From Spartinivicinus marinus (lineage in GTDB: Bacteria; Pseudomonadota; Gammaproteobacteria; Pseudomonadales; Zooshikellaceae), in assembly GCF_026309355.1 (NCBI RefSeq), contig NZ_JAPJZK010000001.1:5290501-5354500 (forward strand): 64,000 bases of DNA, given 5' to 3'. Positions 8,598 to 18,623 of the stretch are shown piece by piece. The stretch's first letter is position 1. Every line of letters starts with the position of its first letter. The notes under the pieces were generated by a model. The model saw nothing but the letters and a program-made list of their open reading frames with translations, made no database searches and had not been told where the DNA came from. Both the position numbers and the translations under genes were made by a program.

Positions 8598-9971
8598 TTA
8601 GTCATTAGATGGCACAGCTTGGCCTTCGATTTCCTCTTGACTCTTCGCAAAGTACTCTCGAGTCAATTTGATAATGACAGGACTCAATGCTGCTAATGCA
8701 ATTAGGTTAGGAATAGCCATTAAGGCATTTAGAATGTCAGCAATAATCCATACCAAATCCAGGCTGGCGATAGCACCAACAGGTACAGCAATTACCCAGA
8801 TTAAACGGAAAGGAACGATGGCTTTTTCACCTAATAGGTATTGCACACAACGCTCGCCGTATACACTCCAGCCTAAAATAGTAGTGAAAGCAAAAATAGC
8901 AAGGCCTATCGTTACAATAGAGCTGCCTATGCCAGGTAAGGTTGTTTCAAAAGCAAGGGACGTCATCGCGGCCCCTTTAACACCAGAGGTTGTTTGCCAA
9001 GCACCAGAGGAAACAATTGCTAGGCCAGTAATTGAACAAACGATAATAGTGTCAATAAAGGTACCCAGCATAGCAATTAAGCCTTGTCTTACTGGGCTAT
9101 TGGTTTGAGCAGAAGCGTGAGCAATTGGTGCACTACCAATACCTGCTTCGTTAGAAAATACACCACGAGCAACACCAAAGCGAATAGCGGCGGCAACACC
9201 TGCACCGACAAAACCACCTGTTGCTGCAGTACCAGAAAATGCGCTAGTAAAGATCAGCTCTAATGCGGCAGGAATTTGACCTAAATTCAATGCTAGAACA
9301 ACTAAGCCTGCTAATAAATAAGCAATGGCCATAAATGGTACAAGTTTTCCTGCTACTTTAGCGATAGATTTAATTCCACCAATTAATACTGCACCGACTA
9401 AGACCATCATGACGATGCCAGTGACAGCTGGTGAAATACTGAAGTTTTCTTGGAGGGCATTAGCGACCGAATTAGCTTGAACGGTATTCCCCATACCAAA
9501 TCCAGTAATTGACCCCAATACAGCGAAAGTAGTGCCTAGCCATAACCAGGATTTTGGTAGGCCATTTTTTATATAATACATCGGGCCGCCTACGTGGTTA
9601 CCGTTTTTATCTTTTTCACGGTATTTAACGGCACAAACGGCTTCTCCATATTTAGTTGCCATTCCCACCAGAGCCGTACACCACATCCAAAATAAAGCAC
9701 CTGGGCCACCTAGGGTAATAGCCGTCGCTACCCCGGCGATGTTACCAGTACCAATAGTGGCAGATAATGAAGTCATTAAGGCATTAAAGGGAGAGATTTC
9801 ACCTGCTTCTTTGGATTCTTTGCGACCACCCCATAATAACTTGAAGGCTAAGCCTAGTTTGCGTATAGGCATAAACCCCAGTCGAAAGCTTAAAAAGAAG
9901 CCAACACCCAGGATAAGAAATAGCATTGCAGGTCCCCAGACAAACCCGCTAATTGAGTTAAGTATTTCCAT
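8598..9971 (-). CDS. Sodium:alanine/glycine symporter (AGCS family)
   Basis: This polytopic inner-membrane carrier of about 457 residues has AGCS signatures: SATIGTGNIAGVATAI, GGPGALFWMW, GGPMYYI and FSNEAGIGSAPIAHA. Members import alanine, glycine or D-isomers with sodium. Its position directly upstream of gcvT and beside the sdaA-glyA-gcvHP arm points to glycine or serine-related uptake. The ATG at 9969-9971 gives the usual MEILNSISGFVWGP start and has AGAG about nine bases upstream. ATG 9978-9980 and GTG 10020-10022 are in-frame alternatives. Substrate choice between glycine and alanine cannot be read from the sequence. Confidence 0.9.
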   Translation of the reverse strand: MEILNSISGFVWGPAMLFLILGVGFFLSFRLGFMPIRKLGLAFKLLWGGRKESKEAGEISPFNALMTSLSATIGTGNIAGVATAITLGGPGALFWMWCTALVGMATKYGEAVCAVKYREKDKNGNHVGGPMYYIKNGLPKSWLWLGTTFAVLGSITGFGMGNTVQANSVANALQENFSISPAVTGIVMMVLVGAVLIGGIKSIAKVAGKLVPFMAIAYLLAGLVVLALNLGQIPAALELIFTSAFSGTAATGGFVGAGVAAAIRFGVARGVFSNEAGIGSAPIAHASAQTNSPVRQGLIAMLGTFIDTIIVCSITGLAIVSSGAWQTTSGVKGAAMTSLAFETTLPGIGSSIVTIGLAIFAFTTILGWSVYGERCVQYLLGEKAIVPFRLIWVIAVPVGAIASLDLVWIIADILNALMAIPNLIALAALSPVIIKLTREYFAKSQEEIEGQAVPSND

Positions 9972-10597
9972 AAGCACCATCTCTATTATTTTATCTAGCA
10001 GTTGATTTGGGCTTGTTGACACTTGCCGAAATAAGCACTGTTGTGGCTACAAGCACTTCAACACCAAGGTGAGGAGTGCCATTGGGTTGTGCCAGTCGGC
10101 CCAATTGTTGTTATAAATCATGCAGTTAATACAGCACGAGATAATTAAAAGATTACGATCCTACATTGGTTTTGCATTTAGTGGTAGTTTGATTTTTATA
10201 TGTTGTTCTTTTGATCACCTTTATTTAAGTTACTCTGTTGTTGTAATAATGTCGCTTTTTTTGTTTATTTATTAGTCTCAAATGCCGAACGATAGGAAGC
10301 AAGCTATTGCTAGCAGTTGGTTAGTATGACAATAATATTGCCCCCACCGTGCATTTTATACAGCAAATGATTTATTTCAATCATCATAAGTTGTGTTTTA
10401 GTTGTTTTGTTAATTATTTGTTGGTAGCCGACACACTGTTTTTTGCAATTGGGCTTGCTTAGTGTCAAGCAGGCTGTTGTGTAAGTGAGCCTATGCTTGT
10501 TTTAATTCTGTAAAATTACCTTATTTATTGTTGTATTTTTGTTGTGGTAATTAATTTAGCCGCTACTGTGCTGACTAATAACTAGTGTTCTTTTAAA

Positions 10598-10723
10598 TAT
10601 ACTCGTCGCGAATCATTTTTAGGTTTTGTTATCATCGTTCCTCACCCCAATCACCTATTAATATAGGCTCATGAGGCTTCGTCACTTGATGGCCTCACCT
10701 AAAAATCCTACGCATTGGGTATA
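10598..10723 (-). repeat. 126-bp repeat element with imperfect terminal inverted repeats, copy 1
   Basis: The element matches 55816-55941 in inverted orientation at 122 of 126 positions; all four differences are transitions. In the minus-strand sense it begins TATACCCAATGCG and ends CGCGACGAGTATA. The two ends also share ATTTTTAGGT in inverted orientation, making an imperfect terminal inverted repeat of about 27 bases. The centre holds a small CCTAT-TAAT-ATAGG hairpin. It has no coding capacity. The size, inverted ends and dispersal resemble a MITE or a large palindromic repeat; the family name is unknown to me. Confidence 0.88.
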
Positions 10724-10858
10724 GTCGCATTCTTTCCAGCTTTTTATTTATCTGATATCTCGCTTGTCATTATCTATGTTAGCCAGCTTATTCAGTGAAA
10801 TTAGCTATTTATTTAAGTCTGTTTCACTCAAGGGCAAACGTACTCAAGGCAATTAAAT

Positions 10859-10878
10859 TTGTTTCTTATTGGAAACAA
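10859..10878. promoter_or_regulatory. Candidate operator for the XRE-cupin regulator (distal site)
   Basis: TTGTTTCTTATTGGAAACAA is a near-perfect palindrome with one mismatched pair. Read on the other strand its core is GTTTCCAATAAGAAAC, which differs at one base from GTTTCCAATAGGAAAC at 11897-11912. The two sites flank the XRE-cupin gene, one on the symporter-gcvT side and one in the divergent promoter of sdaA. Two such copies around one regulator gene suggest that both arms are controlled together. The distance to the symporter start is about 890 bases, so the link to agcS is weaker. Confidence 0.6.
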
Positions 10879-11154
10879 CCTATCTTATTTGCTAAATCGA
10901 TGCAAGTGTTGGAAATGGAAAAATGTCTCGAATGCGCGCAACAAAATGTTAATGGTTACTTTTGGTTAGCTCAAGTGTTCAGCTAGGCATCAATAGTGTT
11001 GGGCATTGAAGGTCAGTAGGTAGGCTAGGCAAACATGCTGATGGCTATCGCTAGCGAGTGATACAAATCGGGGCAGGGCAGCAGTCGGTGATTACTGCTG
11101 CTGGTAGATAACTGGATAACTACGTTTGATACTGAGTATTAGTTAATACAAGTT

Positions 11155-11775
11155 TTAGTTAGCTGTTACCCACAGAATATGAGCATCTCCTTTACTGGTT
11201 GAGACTAAGGCGTGGCCCATATTAGCATCATAGTAGACACTATCACCTGCCTGTAGCTCTACAGGCTCATAAAACTCTGAATAAAACAGTAATGAGCCAG
11301 AAAGAATGAGTAAAAATTCTTCACCCTCATGTCGTACCCATTCCTGGTATTCACTAAATGAACGAGCTCGTACATAGGACTTAAAAGGCAACATTTTTTT
11401 GTGAACCAGTTGGGTTGCCAGCAGCTCATGCTCGTATGTAGGGGTAGGGTGAGGTTTGCCTTCATTAACCCGAGTAATGTCACGCCGCCCTGTTGCATGG
11501 GAGGTTTTAGGCTGGGTAAACAGTTGTGGCAAGTCGATACCCAGACCTTGAATTAGCTTTTGTACCGCGGTAAACGTTGGTGAAATTTGATCATTTTCAA
11601 TTTTTGATAGGGTTGAGCGGGCCAAGCCTGTACGTTGGCTGACTTCTTCCAGGGTCCAGTTGTTACTTAAGCGGATTTCTTTTAACCGTTTACCTAGTTG
11701 TAAGGGTTCCACGTAAGCTTCACTGGATAAAAAAGATATGTCCAGTTTAGGCAAACCGGGGGTTTCATCCGCCAT
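11155..11775 (-). CDS. XRE-family regulator with C-terminal cupin domain
   Basis: This 206-residue protein has an N-terminal helix-turn-helix at about 27-82 (LGKRLKEIRLSNNWTLEEVSQRTGL, then STLSKIENDQISPT) and a cupin domain at about 125-205 (HEGEEFLLILSGSLLFY, LQAGDSVYYDANMGHAL). XRE-cupin proteins are usually small-molecule-responsive regulators of nearby amino-acid or polyamine genes. It lies between the agcS-gcvT and sdaA-glyA-gcvHP arms and is divergent from sdaA, so serine or glycine metabolism is the likely target, and one of those amino acids or a product the likely ligand. AAGGA precedes the ATG by six bases. Ligand and mode of action are inference. Confidence 0.87.
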   Translation of the reverse strand: MADETPGLPKLDISFLSSEAYVEPLQLGKRLKEIRLSNNWTLEEVSQRTGLARSTLSKIENDQISPTFTAVQKLIQGLGIDLPQLFTQPKTSHATGRRDITRVNEGKPHPTPTYEHELLATQLVHKKMLPFKSYVRARSFSEYQEWVRHEGEEFLLILSGSLLFYSEFYEPVELQAGDSVYYDANMGHALVSTSKGDAHILWVTAN

Positions 11776-11895
11776 AAAATTTCCTTAACACTAACCGCTA
11801 TTTAAGCATCAGCATAGTACAGAAAGGATAACTTAATGAAAAGGCGAGGATTTTCTTGTTAGTTAAAGTAGCAAAAGATTCGTCGTAATGAATTA

Positions 11896-11913
11896 TGTTT
11901 CCAATAGGAAACA
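11896..11913. promoter_or_regulatory. Candidate operator for the XRE-cupin regulator (proximal site)
   Basis: TGTTTCCAATAGGAAACA is an 18-base palindrome, perfect outside its four-base centre, 121 bases upstream of the regulator start and 258 bases upstream of sdaA. The same core is repeated at 10859-10878. Position immediately before a weak promoter-like pair is compatible with direct control of sdaA and autoregulation. Binding is inferred, not shown. Confidence 0.62.
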
Positions 11914-12143
11914 AAGTTGATTTAACGAGAAAAGATTGTTAGTCTTCCCTTCATCATCTCTATATTGTGTTCAATTAGTGGTTAAGCGAGTTGCTAACAA
12001 AGGGTTTTCACCAAGTTGGGTAGTTACAACCCGATTTTAAAGGTTAGCCAGTGACAATGAAAAGCTTGCTCAAGTATTTGAATAAATGCAGGAAGAATGA
12101 ATCTGCATAACTGTACTTGAAACAACAAGCAGTTTATTAAAAC

Positions 12144-12168
12144 AGAGTACCTAACAAAGAGTACCTAA
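12144..12168 (+). repeat. Short direct repeat just before the sdaA start codon
   Basis: AGAGTACCTAA occurs at 12144-12154 and again at 12158-12168, a 14-base period ending three bases before the ATG. No strong Shine-Dalgarno is visible; the second copy's AAGAG is the best candidate. The repeat may be accidental slippage or may affect translation initiation. Confidence 0.5.
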
Positions 12169-12171
12169 AAC

Positions 12172-13551
12172 ATGGCGCTGAGTATTTTTGACCTATTTAA
12201 AGTGGGAGTTGGACCGTCCAGCTCACACACAGTTGGGCCAATGGTGGCGGCCAATCGTTTCTTGGTTGAGTTAGCCAAACGGCAGCAACTTAGCCAGGTC
12301 ACTAAGGTAAAAGTCGCTTTATATGGCTCATTGGCTCTGACAGGTAAAGGCCATGCAACAGATATCGCTGTCTTATTGGGGTTATTAGGGGAAGCACCAG
12401 CAACAGTAAATCCGGATTGTGTGCAAGAATATATTCAAGCAATTAATACCCATCATCAGTTAAAACTGGCAGGAGAGTATCCGGTTACTTTTAACCCCGC
12501 TGAAGATATTCACTTTCACTATCAAGCAAGCCTGCCTGAGCATCCTAACGGCATGCAAATATTGGCTTATGATCAGCATGGGATGTTGTTATTTGAAGGA
12601 ACTTATTTTTCGGTAGGGGGTGGTTTTGTTGTCACTAAGGGTGAGCAAACTGCCAGCGACCAAGATGTGGCTGTGCCATTGGCATTTAACTCAGGAAAAG
12701 AGTTGTTAGCGATTTGCAAACAGCATCAACTATCGATTGCTGAGCTGGTTTTAAAAAATGAGCAAGCATTGCAACCTGATTTAACCCAACAGCAGTTGTA
12801 TGACCAAATCTATACAATTTGGGAGGTCATGGATAACTGTATTAGACGAGGTTGTCAGCAGTCTGGAGAATTACCTGGCGGCTTAAAAATCAAACGCCGT
12901 GCTGCCGAATTTTATCGAGAATTAACTAGTAAACCTGAAGCCGCTTTAAAAGATCAGTTAACCGTAATGGACTGGGTTAATTTGTTTGCTATGGCGGTTA
13001 ATGAAGAAAATGCCGCGGGTGGTCGGGTGGTGACTGCGCCTACCAATGGCGCTGCCGGGGTAATTCCTGCGGTGTTAGCTTATTACGACCGGTTTGTGCA
13101 TGGGGCCAGTCGTGAAGGTATCGTGAAGTTTATTGCTACAGCTGCTGCAATTGGCATGTTATATAAGCAAAATGCCTCTATTTCTGCTGCAGAAGTGGGT
13201 TGCCAGGGTGAAATAGGAGTGGCTTGTTCGATGGCTGCAGGTGCATTAACTGCCGTATTAGGTGGCACCAATGAGCAAGTGGAAAATGCCGCAGAAATCG
13301 GTATGGAGCATAACCTGGGTTTAACTTGTGACCCTATTGCTGGGTTAGTACAAGTGCCTTGTATTGAACGGAATACCATGGGAGCTGTAAAAGCCATTAA
13401 TGCAGCACGGTTGGCTATTCGAGGTAATGGTGATCACCATGTGTCGCTGGATAGTGTTATTGAAACCATGCGACAAACAGGTCTCGACATGCAGGAGAAG
13501 TATAAAGAGACATCGCAGGGTGGGTTAGCCGTGAACGTAGTTGCATGTTAA
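12172..13551 (+). CDS. sdaA: L-serine dehydratase, single-chain iron-sulfur type
   Basis: This 459-residue enzyme deaminates L-serine to pyruvate and ammonia. The N-terminal beta domain shows [13 protein letters not shown]. The C-terminal alpha domain shows [14 protein letters not shown] and the cysteines expected to hold the 4Fe-4S cluster: Cys344 (VGCQGE), Cys386 (LTCDPIAG) and Cys397 (VPCIERN). Length matches the one-chain bacterial SdaA/SdaB group. It leads a probable operon sdaA-glyA-gcvH-gcvP. With SHMT making serine from glycine, this enzyme would drain glycine carbon to pyruvate. The gene could equally be named sdaB or tdcG-like; the activity itself is secure. Confidence 0.93.
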   Translation: MALSIFDLFKVGVGPSSSHTVGPMVAANRFLVELAKRQQLSQVTKVKVALYGSLALTGKGHATDIAVLLGLLGEAPATVNPDCVQEYIQAINTHHQLKLAGEYPVTFNPAEDIHFHYQASLPEHPNGMQILAYDQHGMLLFEGTYFSVGGGFVVTKGEQTASDQDVAVPLAFNSGKELLAICKQHQLSIAELVLKNEQALQPDLTQQQLYDQIYTIWEVMDNCIRRGCQQSGELPGGLKIKRRAAEFYRELTSKPEAALKDQLTVMDWVNLFAMAVNEENAAGGRVVTAPTNGAAGVIPAVLAYYDRFVHGASREGIVKFIATAAAIGMLYKQNASISAAEVGCQGEIGVACSMAAGALTAVLGGTNEQVENAAEIGMEHNLGLTCDPIAGLVQVPCIERNTMGAVKAINAARLAIRGNGDHHVSLDSVIETMRQTGLDMQEKYKETSQGGLAVNVVAC

Positions 13552-13613
13552 TTAGCATATTAATTAAATCGTTATTAATAAAAAATTGTTGATAAATAAA
13601 TTAGGGGTTAACG

Positions 13614-14912
13614 ATGAGCCAACTTGAATATCTCAATACAGCGCTTGAACAGTTTTTTGCAGAGGGATTGGCTACTGCTGATGCCGAGGTGCAACAGGCA
13701 CTTAATCATGAATTTAATCGTCAACAAGATCAAATAGAATTAATTGCTTCAGAAAATATCGTATCTAAAGCTGTATTAAACGCGCAAGGCTCAGTATTAA
13801 CTAATAAATATGCTGAAGGTTATCCTGCTAAACGCTATTACGGTGGTTGTGAGTATGTTGATGTGGTTGAGCAACTAGCCATTGACCGTGCCAAGGCTTT
13901 ATTTAATTGCCAGTTTGTCAACGTGCAGCCCCACTCGGGTGCTCAAGCCAATGGTGCTGTCATGCTAGCACTTACCCAGCCTGGCGATACTATTTTAGGT
14001 ATGTCTTTAGATGCGGGTGGCCATTTAACCCATGGAGCAAGACCCGCCTTATCAGGCAAATGGTTTAATGCTGTGCAGTATGGGGTGAACCCAGAAACCT
14101 TAACCATTGACTATGATGACATAGCACGTCTTGCTAAAGAACATCAGCCAAAACTGGTTATTGCTGGTGGCTCCGCTATTCCCCGAGAAATTGATTTTGC
14201 AAAATTCCGCGAAATTGCAGATAGCGTTGGTGCGTATTTAATGGTGGATATGGCTCATATTGCAGGCTTAGTTGCCACCGGTGCTCATCCAAGCCCTTTA
14301 CCTCATGCGCATATTATTACCACTACTACCCACAAAACTTTGCGTGGACCAAGAGGGGGAATGATTTTAAGCAATGATGAAGCGCTTGGGAAAAAAATAA
14401 ATTCTGCTGTTTTTCCTGGTTTGCAAGGTGGTCCTTTAATGCATGTGATTGCAGCAAAAGCGGTAGCGTTTGGTGAGGCATTAACGCCAGCATTTACAAC
14501 CTATATTGACCAAGTCGTAAGTAATGCCAGAGTGTTGGCTGATGTCATTGTAGAAAGAGGCTATGCGGTAGTATCTGGTGGTACGGATACTCACCTGGTA
14601 TTGGTTGATTTAAGGCCAAAAGGATTAAAAGGCAACAAGGCTGAAGTCAGTTTGGAAAGTGCAAGTATTACTTGTAATAAAAACGGCATTCCATTTGATA
14701 CTGAAAAACCAACGATTACTTCAGGTATACGATTAGGCACACCGGCAGGTACCAGCCGTGGATTTGGTAATGAAGAATTTCGTCAGATCGGTCATTTAAT
14801 TGCGGATGTATTAGATGGCTTGGTCAATCACCCAGACAACAATGAAGTGGCGGAGCAAGCAGTCCGGGTTGAAGTGGCAAAACTGTGTGAGCGTTTTCCA
14901 ATTTATAGCTAA
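13614..14912 (+). CDS. glyA: Serine hydroxymethyltransferase
   Basis: This 432-residue PLP enzyme interconverts serine and glycine with tetrahydrofolate as one-carbon carrier. Visible family signatures are [22 protein letters not shown], the DMAHIAGL segment, and the PLP lysine Lys241 in [14 protein letters not shown]. It is slightly longer than the common ~417 residues owing to a short N-terminal extension. AGGGG lies six bases upstream of the ATG. It sits 62 bases after sdaA and 42 before gcvH. Pseudomonads carry a comparable second glyA copy with gcvH, gcvP and sdaA, so this may be the catabolic isozyme; whether another glyA exists elsewhere cannot be told here. Confidence 0.95.
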   Translation: MSQLEYLNTALEQFFAEGLATADAEVQQALNHEFNRQQDQIELIASENIVSKAVLNAQGSVLTNKYAEGYPAKRYYGGCEYVDVVEQLAIDRAKALFNCQFVNVQPHSGAQANGAVMLALTQPGDTILGMSLDAGGHLTHGARPALSGKWFNAVQYGVNPETLTIDYDDIARLAKEHQPKLVIAGGSAIPREIDFAKFREIADSVGAYLMVDMAHIAGLVATGAHPSPLPHAHIITTTTHKTLRGPRGGMILSNDEALGKKINSAVFPGLQGGPLMHVIAAKAVAFGEALTPAFTTYIDQVVSNARVLADVIVERGYAVVSGGTDTHLVLVDLRPKGLKGNKAEVSLESASITCNKNGIPFDTEKPTITSGIRLGTPAGTSRGFGNEEFRQIGHLIADVLDGLVNHPDNNEVAEQAVRVEVAKLCERFPIYS

Positions 14913-14954
14913 TTATTGATTAACTGGTTAGGATTTAACAATAGGGTAAAGCAT

Positions 14955-15347
14955 ATGAGTCAAATTCCAGCTGAGCTGTATTATAGTAAGTCTCATGAAT
15001 GGGTGCAGGAAAATGGCGACAATACGGTTACTGTCGGGATTACTGCCCATGCTCAAGAATTATTAGGTGATTTGGTTTTTGTTGAGCTGCCTGAAGTAGG
15101 GGCGAGCTTAGAAGCCGGTGAAGAGTTTGCAGTAGTTGAGTCTGTTAAGGCAGCATCTGATGTATACAGCCCTATTTCTGGTGAAGTGGTTGCAGTCAAT
15201 GAAGCGTTGGTTGATAACCCTGAGCAAGTGAATGAAGGCCCTTTTGCAGATGGTTGGTTGATTAAAGTCAAGCTATCTGATAAATCAGAGCTAGACCAAC
15301 TACTGAATGCTGATGCTTACCAAGCCGTAGTGGAAACAGAAGTTTAA
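14955..15347 (+). CDS. gcvH: Glycine cleavage system H protein (lipoyl carrier)
   Basis: This 130-residue lipoyl carrier shuttles the aminomethyl intermediate between GcvP, GcvT and lipoamide dehydrogenase. The lipoyl-lysine motif VESVKAASD places the modified residue at Lys65, and the flanking [20 protein letters not shown] is typical. The start was moved to ATG 14955 ([17 protein letters not shown]) because AGGG lies eight bases upstream and the family begins there; a longer frame from 14916 would add 13 atypical residues. It follows glyA by 42 bases and precedes gcvP by 139. Confidence 0.95.
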   Translation: MSQIPAELYYSKSHEWVQENGDNTVTVGITAHAQELLGDLVFVELPEVGASLEAGEEFAVVESVKAASDVYSPISGEVVAVNEALVDNPEQVNEGPFADGWLIKVKLSDKSELDQLLNADAYQAVVETEV

Positions 15348-15486
15348 TTCTATCTTGCAAGAATGATTTTTTAATTTAATGCAGTCAGTTTGTTATTCAA
15401 TAAAATAATGCGGCTGTCATTAACTGTGTAAAAAATGATTCATAAAAGGGGTGTGGTATCCCTTACTATTTAGAAGGTTAATGCAG

Positions 15487-18387
15487 ATGACAGTTGATAA
15501 ACAGCCTTTGCAGCAGCTTGAACAAAACGATGCTTTTATTCAGCGTCATATCGGGCCTGATCAAATCGATAAACAGGCAATGTTAGCCGCCCTAGGGGTT
15601 GATACCTTAGCGCAGCTGATTGACCAAACCGTACCTCAGTCGATTCGTTTAAAGCAGCCATTAACGCTGGGCGACAGTATGACTGAACAGGATGCATTAG
15701 CCACGCTAAAGAAAATGGCTGCTAAAAATAAGGTATTTAAATCTTATCTTGGCATGGGCTATCACAATACCATTACACCTAATGTCATTTTACGTAATGT
15801 ATTGGAAAACCCAGGTTGGTATACCGCTTATACCCCTTATCAGCCTGAAATTTCCCAAGGCCGACTGGAAGGCTTATTAAACTTCCAGCAAATGATCATG
15901 GACTTAACCGGAATGGATTTAGCTAATGCTTCATTACTAGATGAAGCTACTGCTGCCGCTGAAGCAATGACTTTGTGTAAGCGATCCAACCGGAAAAAAA
16001 CCAATAGTTTTTTTGTAGCTGAAGATGTTCATCCACAAACCATTGATGTTATTAAAACCCGAGCTGAGTATTTTGGTTTTGATATTGTTGTAGGTAATCC
16101 TTATCAAGACCTAGCTAAACATGAAGTGTTTGGCGTACTGTTGCAATATCCGACAACTGAAGGGGATATTGGTGATATCAGTACAGTCATACAAGCAGCC
16201 CAGCAACAAAAAGCCATGACTGTAGTGGCGGCTGATATTATGAGCTTAGTACTACTTAAGTCACCTGGTGAACTTGGTGCGGATGTAGTGATTGGAAGTG
16301 CTCAACGGTTTGGGGTACCGATGGGATATGGTGGTCCTCATGCGGCCTTCTTTGCTACCCGAGATAAACTTAAGCGCTCAACGCCGGGGCGTATTATTGG
16401 GGTATCAAAAGATACTCGTGGCCAATTAGCATTGCGGATGGCAATGCAAACCCGTGAGCAGCATATTCGTCGAGAAAAGGCAACATCCAATATTTGTACG
16501 GCACAAGCTTTATTAGCTAACATGGCTGGTTTTTATGCAGTTTATCATGGCCCTGTTGGCTTGAAAACCATTGCTACCCGAATCCATCGATTAACGGGTA
16601 TTTTAGCGGCTGGTTTAGAAGCTAAAGGGGTTGAGCGGGTTAATAAACAATATTTTGACACCATCACCTTAAAAACTGCTGATCAAACCGAAGCTATTTA
16701 TCAGCGTGCGTTGGCAGAACAGGTTAATTTAAGAAAAGTAGGTGAGGACAAAATTAGCATTGCCTTAGATGAAACAACTACGGCGGAAGATGTGCAACAG
16801 TTATGGTCTATTATTTTAGGAACAGACCATGGTCAGCAACTAACCGTTTGGGATCAACAGCTTGCTGATCAAGGGTTGGCAGGTATTACCTCCGCTTATC
16901 AACGTAGTGATGCCATTTTAACCCATCCAGTATTTAATCAGCACCACTCTGAAACAGAGATGCTGCGTTATCTCAAACAGCTGGAAAACAAAGATATTTC
17001 TCTAACCCATTCGATGATTCCGCTTGGCTCATGTACGATGAAGCTGAATGCGACTGCGGAGATGATACCTGTTACTTGGCCAGAGTTTTCACAAATTCAC
17101 CCATTTGCACCGAAAGACCAAACAGTCGGTTACCAGGAAATGCTACAACAGTTAGCTGATTGGTTAATTGAAATGACAGGTTATGATGCATTATCTCATC
17201 AGCCTAATTCCGGTGCCCAAGGGGAATATGCAGGCTTGTTGGCTATTAGTGCTTATCACAAAGCAAATGGCAATGCTCATCGTAATGTGTGTTTAATCCC
17301 TAGCTCCGCTCATGGAACCAACCCAGCCAGTGCCAGCATGTTAGGTATGGATGTGGTAATTGTGGACTGTGATGATAATGGCAATGTGGATTTAGCGGAT
17401 TTGGCCGCAAAAGCTGAAAAATACGCAGATAAACTGTCGTGTATTATGATTACCTATCCTTCTACACATGGTGTTTATGAAGAAGGTGTACAAGAAATCT
17501 GTCGTATTGTGCATCAGTATGGTGGCCAGGTTTATCTGGATGGTGCTAACTTGAATGCTCAGGTAGGTTTAACCAGTCCAGGATTTATTGGCGCTGATGT
17601 CTCTCATTTAAATTTACACAAAACCTTCTGTATTCCTCATGGTGGAGGTGGCCCGGGTATGGGACCGATTGGCGTTAAAGCCCACTTAGCTCCATATTTG
17701 CCTAACCATGCTGTGAACCCTGTAGACGAAGCGCTAGGTAATAACGGCGCCGTTTCAGCCGCTCCCTTTGGTAGTGCCAGTATTTTGCCTATTTCTTGGG
17801 TATATATTGCTTTAATGGGAACTGAGGGTATGTGCCAGGCAACGGAAGTGGCTATTCTTAATGCAAACTATATTACTGAGCAGCTCAGCGCCCATTACCC
17901 GGTACTATATCGAGGTAGTAATGGTCGAGTCGCTCACGAGTGTATTATTGATTTACGCCCGATAAAAGCCGAAATTGGTATCTCAGAAGAAGATGTGGCT
18001 AAGCGTTTAATGGACTTTGGATTCCATGCGCCAACCATGTCATTCCCAGTACCGGGTACTTTAATGATTGAGCCGACGGAAAGTGAATCAAAAGCTGAGC
18101 TAGATCGTTTTATTGATGCCATGATTACTATTCGCCAGGAAATTAATAAAGTCGCCGCTGGTGAATGGCAAGCTGATAATAACCCGTTAGTGAATGCACC
18201 TCATACACTTGCTGATATTACTGACGCTGAATGGAACCGTCCGTATAGCCGTGAAGAAGCAGTATTTCCATTAAACTGGTTAAAACAGCAAAAAGTGTGG
18301 CCGACCACTAACCGTATCGATAATGTTTATGGCGATCGGAACCTGGTATGTTCTTGTCCGGCTACTGACACTTATCGTACTGAGTAA
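15487..18387 (+). CDS. gcvP: Glycine dehydrogenase (decarboxylating), P protein
   Basis: This single-chain P protein of 966 residues decarboxylates glycine and passes the aminomethyl group to GcvH. The PLP lysine is Lys712 in [17 protein letters not shown]. Other marks are FIQRHIGP at the N-terminus, [14 protein letters not shown] and [18 protein letters not shown]. Two in-frame ATGs (15481 and 15487) follow AGAAGG at 15472-15477; the second, nine bases away, is preferred over the first, three bases away. Length is close to the E. coli protein (957). It ends the sdaA-glyA-gcvH-gcvP arm. Confidence 0.95.
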   Translation: MTVDKQPLQQLEQNDAFIQRHIGPDQIDKQAMLAALGVDTLAQLIDQTVPQSIRLKQPLTLGDSMTEQDALATLKKMAAKNKVFKSYLGMGYHNTITPNVILRNVLENPGWYTAYTPYQPEISQGRLEGLLNFQQMIMDLTGMDLANASLLDEATAAAEAMTLCKRSNRKKTNSFFVAEDVHPQTIDVIKTRAEYFGFDIVVGNPYQDLAKHEVFGVLLQYPTTEGDIGDISTVIQAAQQQKAMTVVAADIMSLVLLKSPGELGADVVIGSAQRFGVPMGYGGPHAAFFATRDKLKRSTPGRIIGVSKDTRGQLALRMAMQTREQHIRREKATSNICTAQALLANMAGFYAVYHGPVGLKTIATRIHRLTGILAAGLEAKGVERVNKQYFDTITLKTADQTEAIYQRALAEQVNLRKVGEDKISIALDETTTAEDVQQLWSIILGTDHGQQLTVWDQQLADQGLAGITSAYQRSDAILTHPVFNQHHSETEMLRYLKQLENKDISLTHSMIPLGSCTMKLNATAEMIPVTWPEFSQIHPFAPKDQTVGYQEMLQQLADWLIEMTGYDALSHQPNSGAQGEYAGLLAISAYHKANGNAHRNVCLIPSSAHGTNPASASMLGMDVVIVDCDDNGNVDLADLAAKAEKYADKLSCIMITYPSTHGVYEEGVQEICRIVHQYGGQVYLDGANLNAQVGLTSPGFIGADVSHLNLHKTFCIPHGGGGPGMGPIGVKAHLAPYLPNHAVNPVDEALGNNGAVSAAPFGSASILPISWVYIALMGTEGMCQATEVAILNANYITEQLSAHYPVLYRGSNGRVAHECIIDLRPIKAEIGISEEDVAKRLMDFGFHAPTMSFPVPGTLMIEPTESESKAELDRFIDAMITIRQEINKVAAGEWQADNNPLVNAPHTLADITDAEWNRPYSREEAVFPLNWLKQQKVWPTTNRIDNVYGDRNLVCSCPATDTYRTE

Positions 18388-18398
18388 AATACCCTAAT

Positions 18399-18419
18399 CA
18401 TGCCTTTTAGGAAGGCATG
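18399..18419 (+). terminator. Hairpin just after gcvP
   Basis: CATGCCTT and AAGGCATG form a perfect eight-pair stem with a five-base loop, 12 bases after the gcvP stop. No T-run follows, so it may protect the 3' end rather than terminate alone; a true terminator follows at 18453. Confidence 0.5.
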
Positions 18420-18452
18420 GTGACTAGATTGATTCCATGACTCCCCTCCTAG

Positions 18453-18483
18453 CCCTGGTGCCATCGTGTGCCGGGGTTTTTTT
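18453..18483 (+). terminator. Rho-independent terminator of the sdaA-glyA-gcvHP operon
   Basis: CCCTGG pairs with CCGGGG (one G-U pair) around a 12-base loop, followed directly by seven T residues at 18477-18483. It lies 66 bases past the gcvP stop on the same strand. Confidence 0.75.
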
Positions 18484-18623
18484 ATTTAGAAATGCTTAAA
18501 AAACGGCTTGCATTTTTAGACTAATCGATAATTGCCCTTAAATTAATATACGACTAATATCTTACGTTTTTCTATCTTAGATTTAGAAATCGTAGTCCTG
18601 TATTAACTCAAGGAATGAAAATT

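Larger units (their letters stand above)
9972..11154. other. 1.2-kb AT-rich intergenic region upstream of the symporter
   Basis: No convincing gene is present. The open frame at 10795-10986 (63 codons) has unremarkable composition and no good ribosome binding site, and it contains the palindrome at 10859-10878. The stretch also holds the 126-bp element at 10598-10723. I looked for a glycine riboswitch on the minus strand and did not see one. The symporter-gcvT promoter should lie here, but I cannot place it. Confidence 0.6.
11776..12171. promoter_or_regulatory. Divergent promoter region between the XRE-cupin gene and sdaA
   Basis: This 396-base region contains the operator-like palindrome at 11896-11913. 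Just after it on the plus strand, TTGATT at 11917-11922 and TAGTCT at 11940-11945 are 17 bases apart and could be a weak sigma-70 promoter for sdaA. The long leader to 12171 ends in a short direct repeat before the sdaA start. No glycine-riboswitch motif was found. Confidence 0.45.

Noticed and set aside
8668-9108. 146-codon frame antisense to the symporter gene
   Set aside because: Shadow of a hydrophobic transporter gene; no ribosome binding site or domain.
10795-10986. 63-codon open frame in the gap between the symporter and XRE genes
   Set aside because: No ribosome binding site, no family-like motif, and it contains the operator-like palindrome; probably chance.
9972-12171. Glycine riboswitch upstream of the symporter-gcvT or sdaA arms
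   Set aside because: I looked on both strands for the conserved glycine-aptamer patterns and saw none; regulation by the XRE-cupin palindromes is a better-supported idea.
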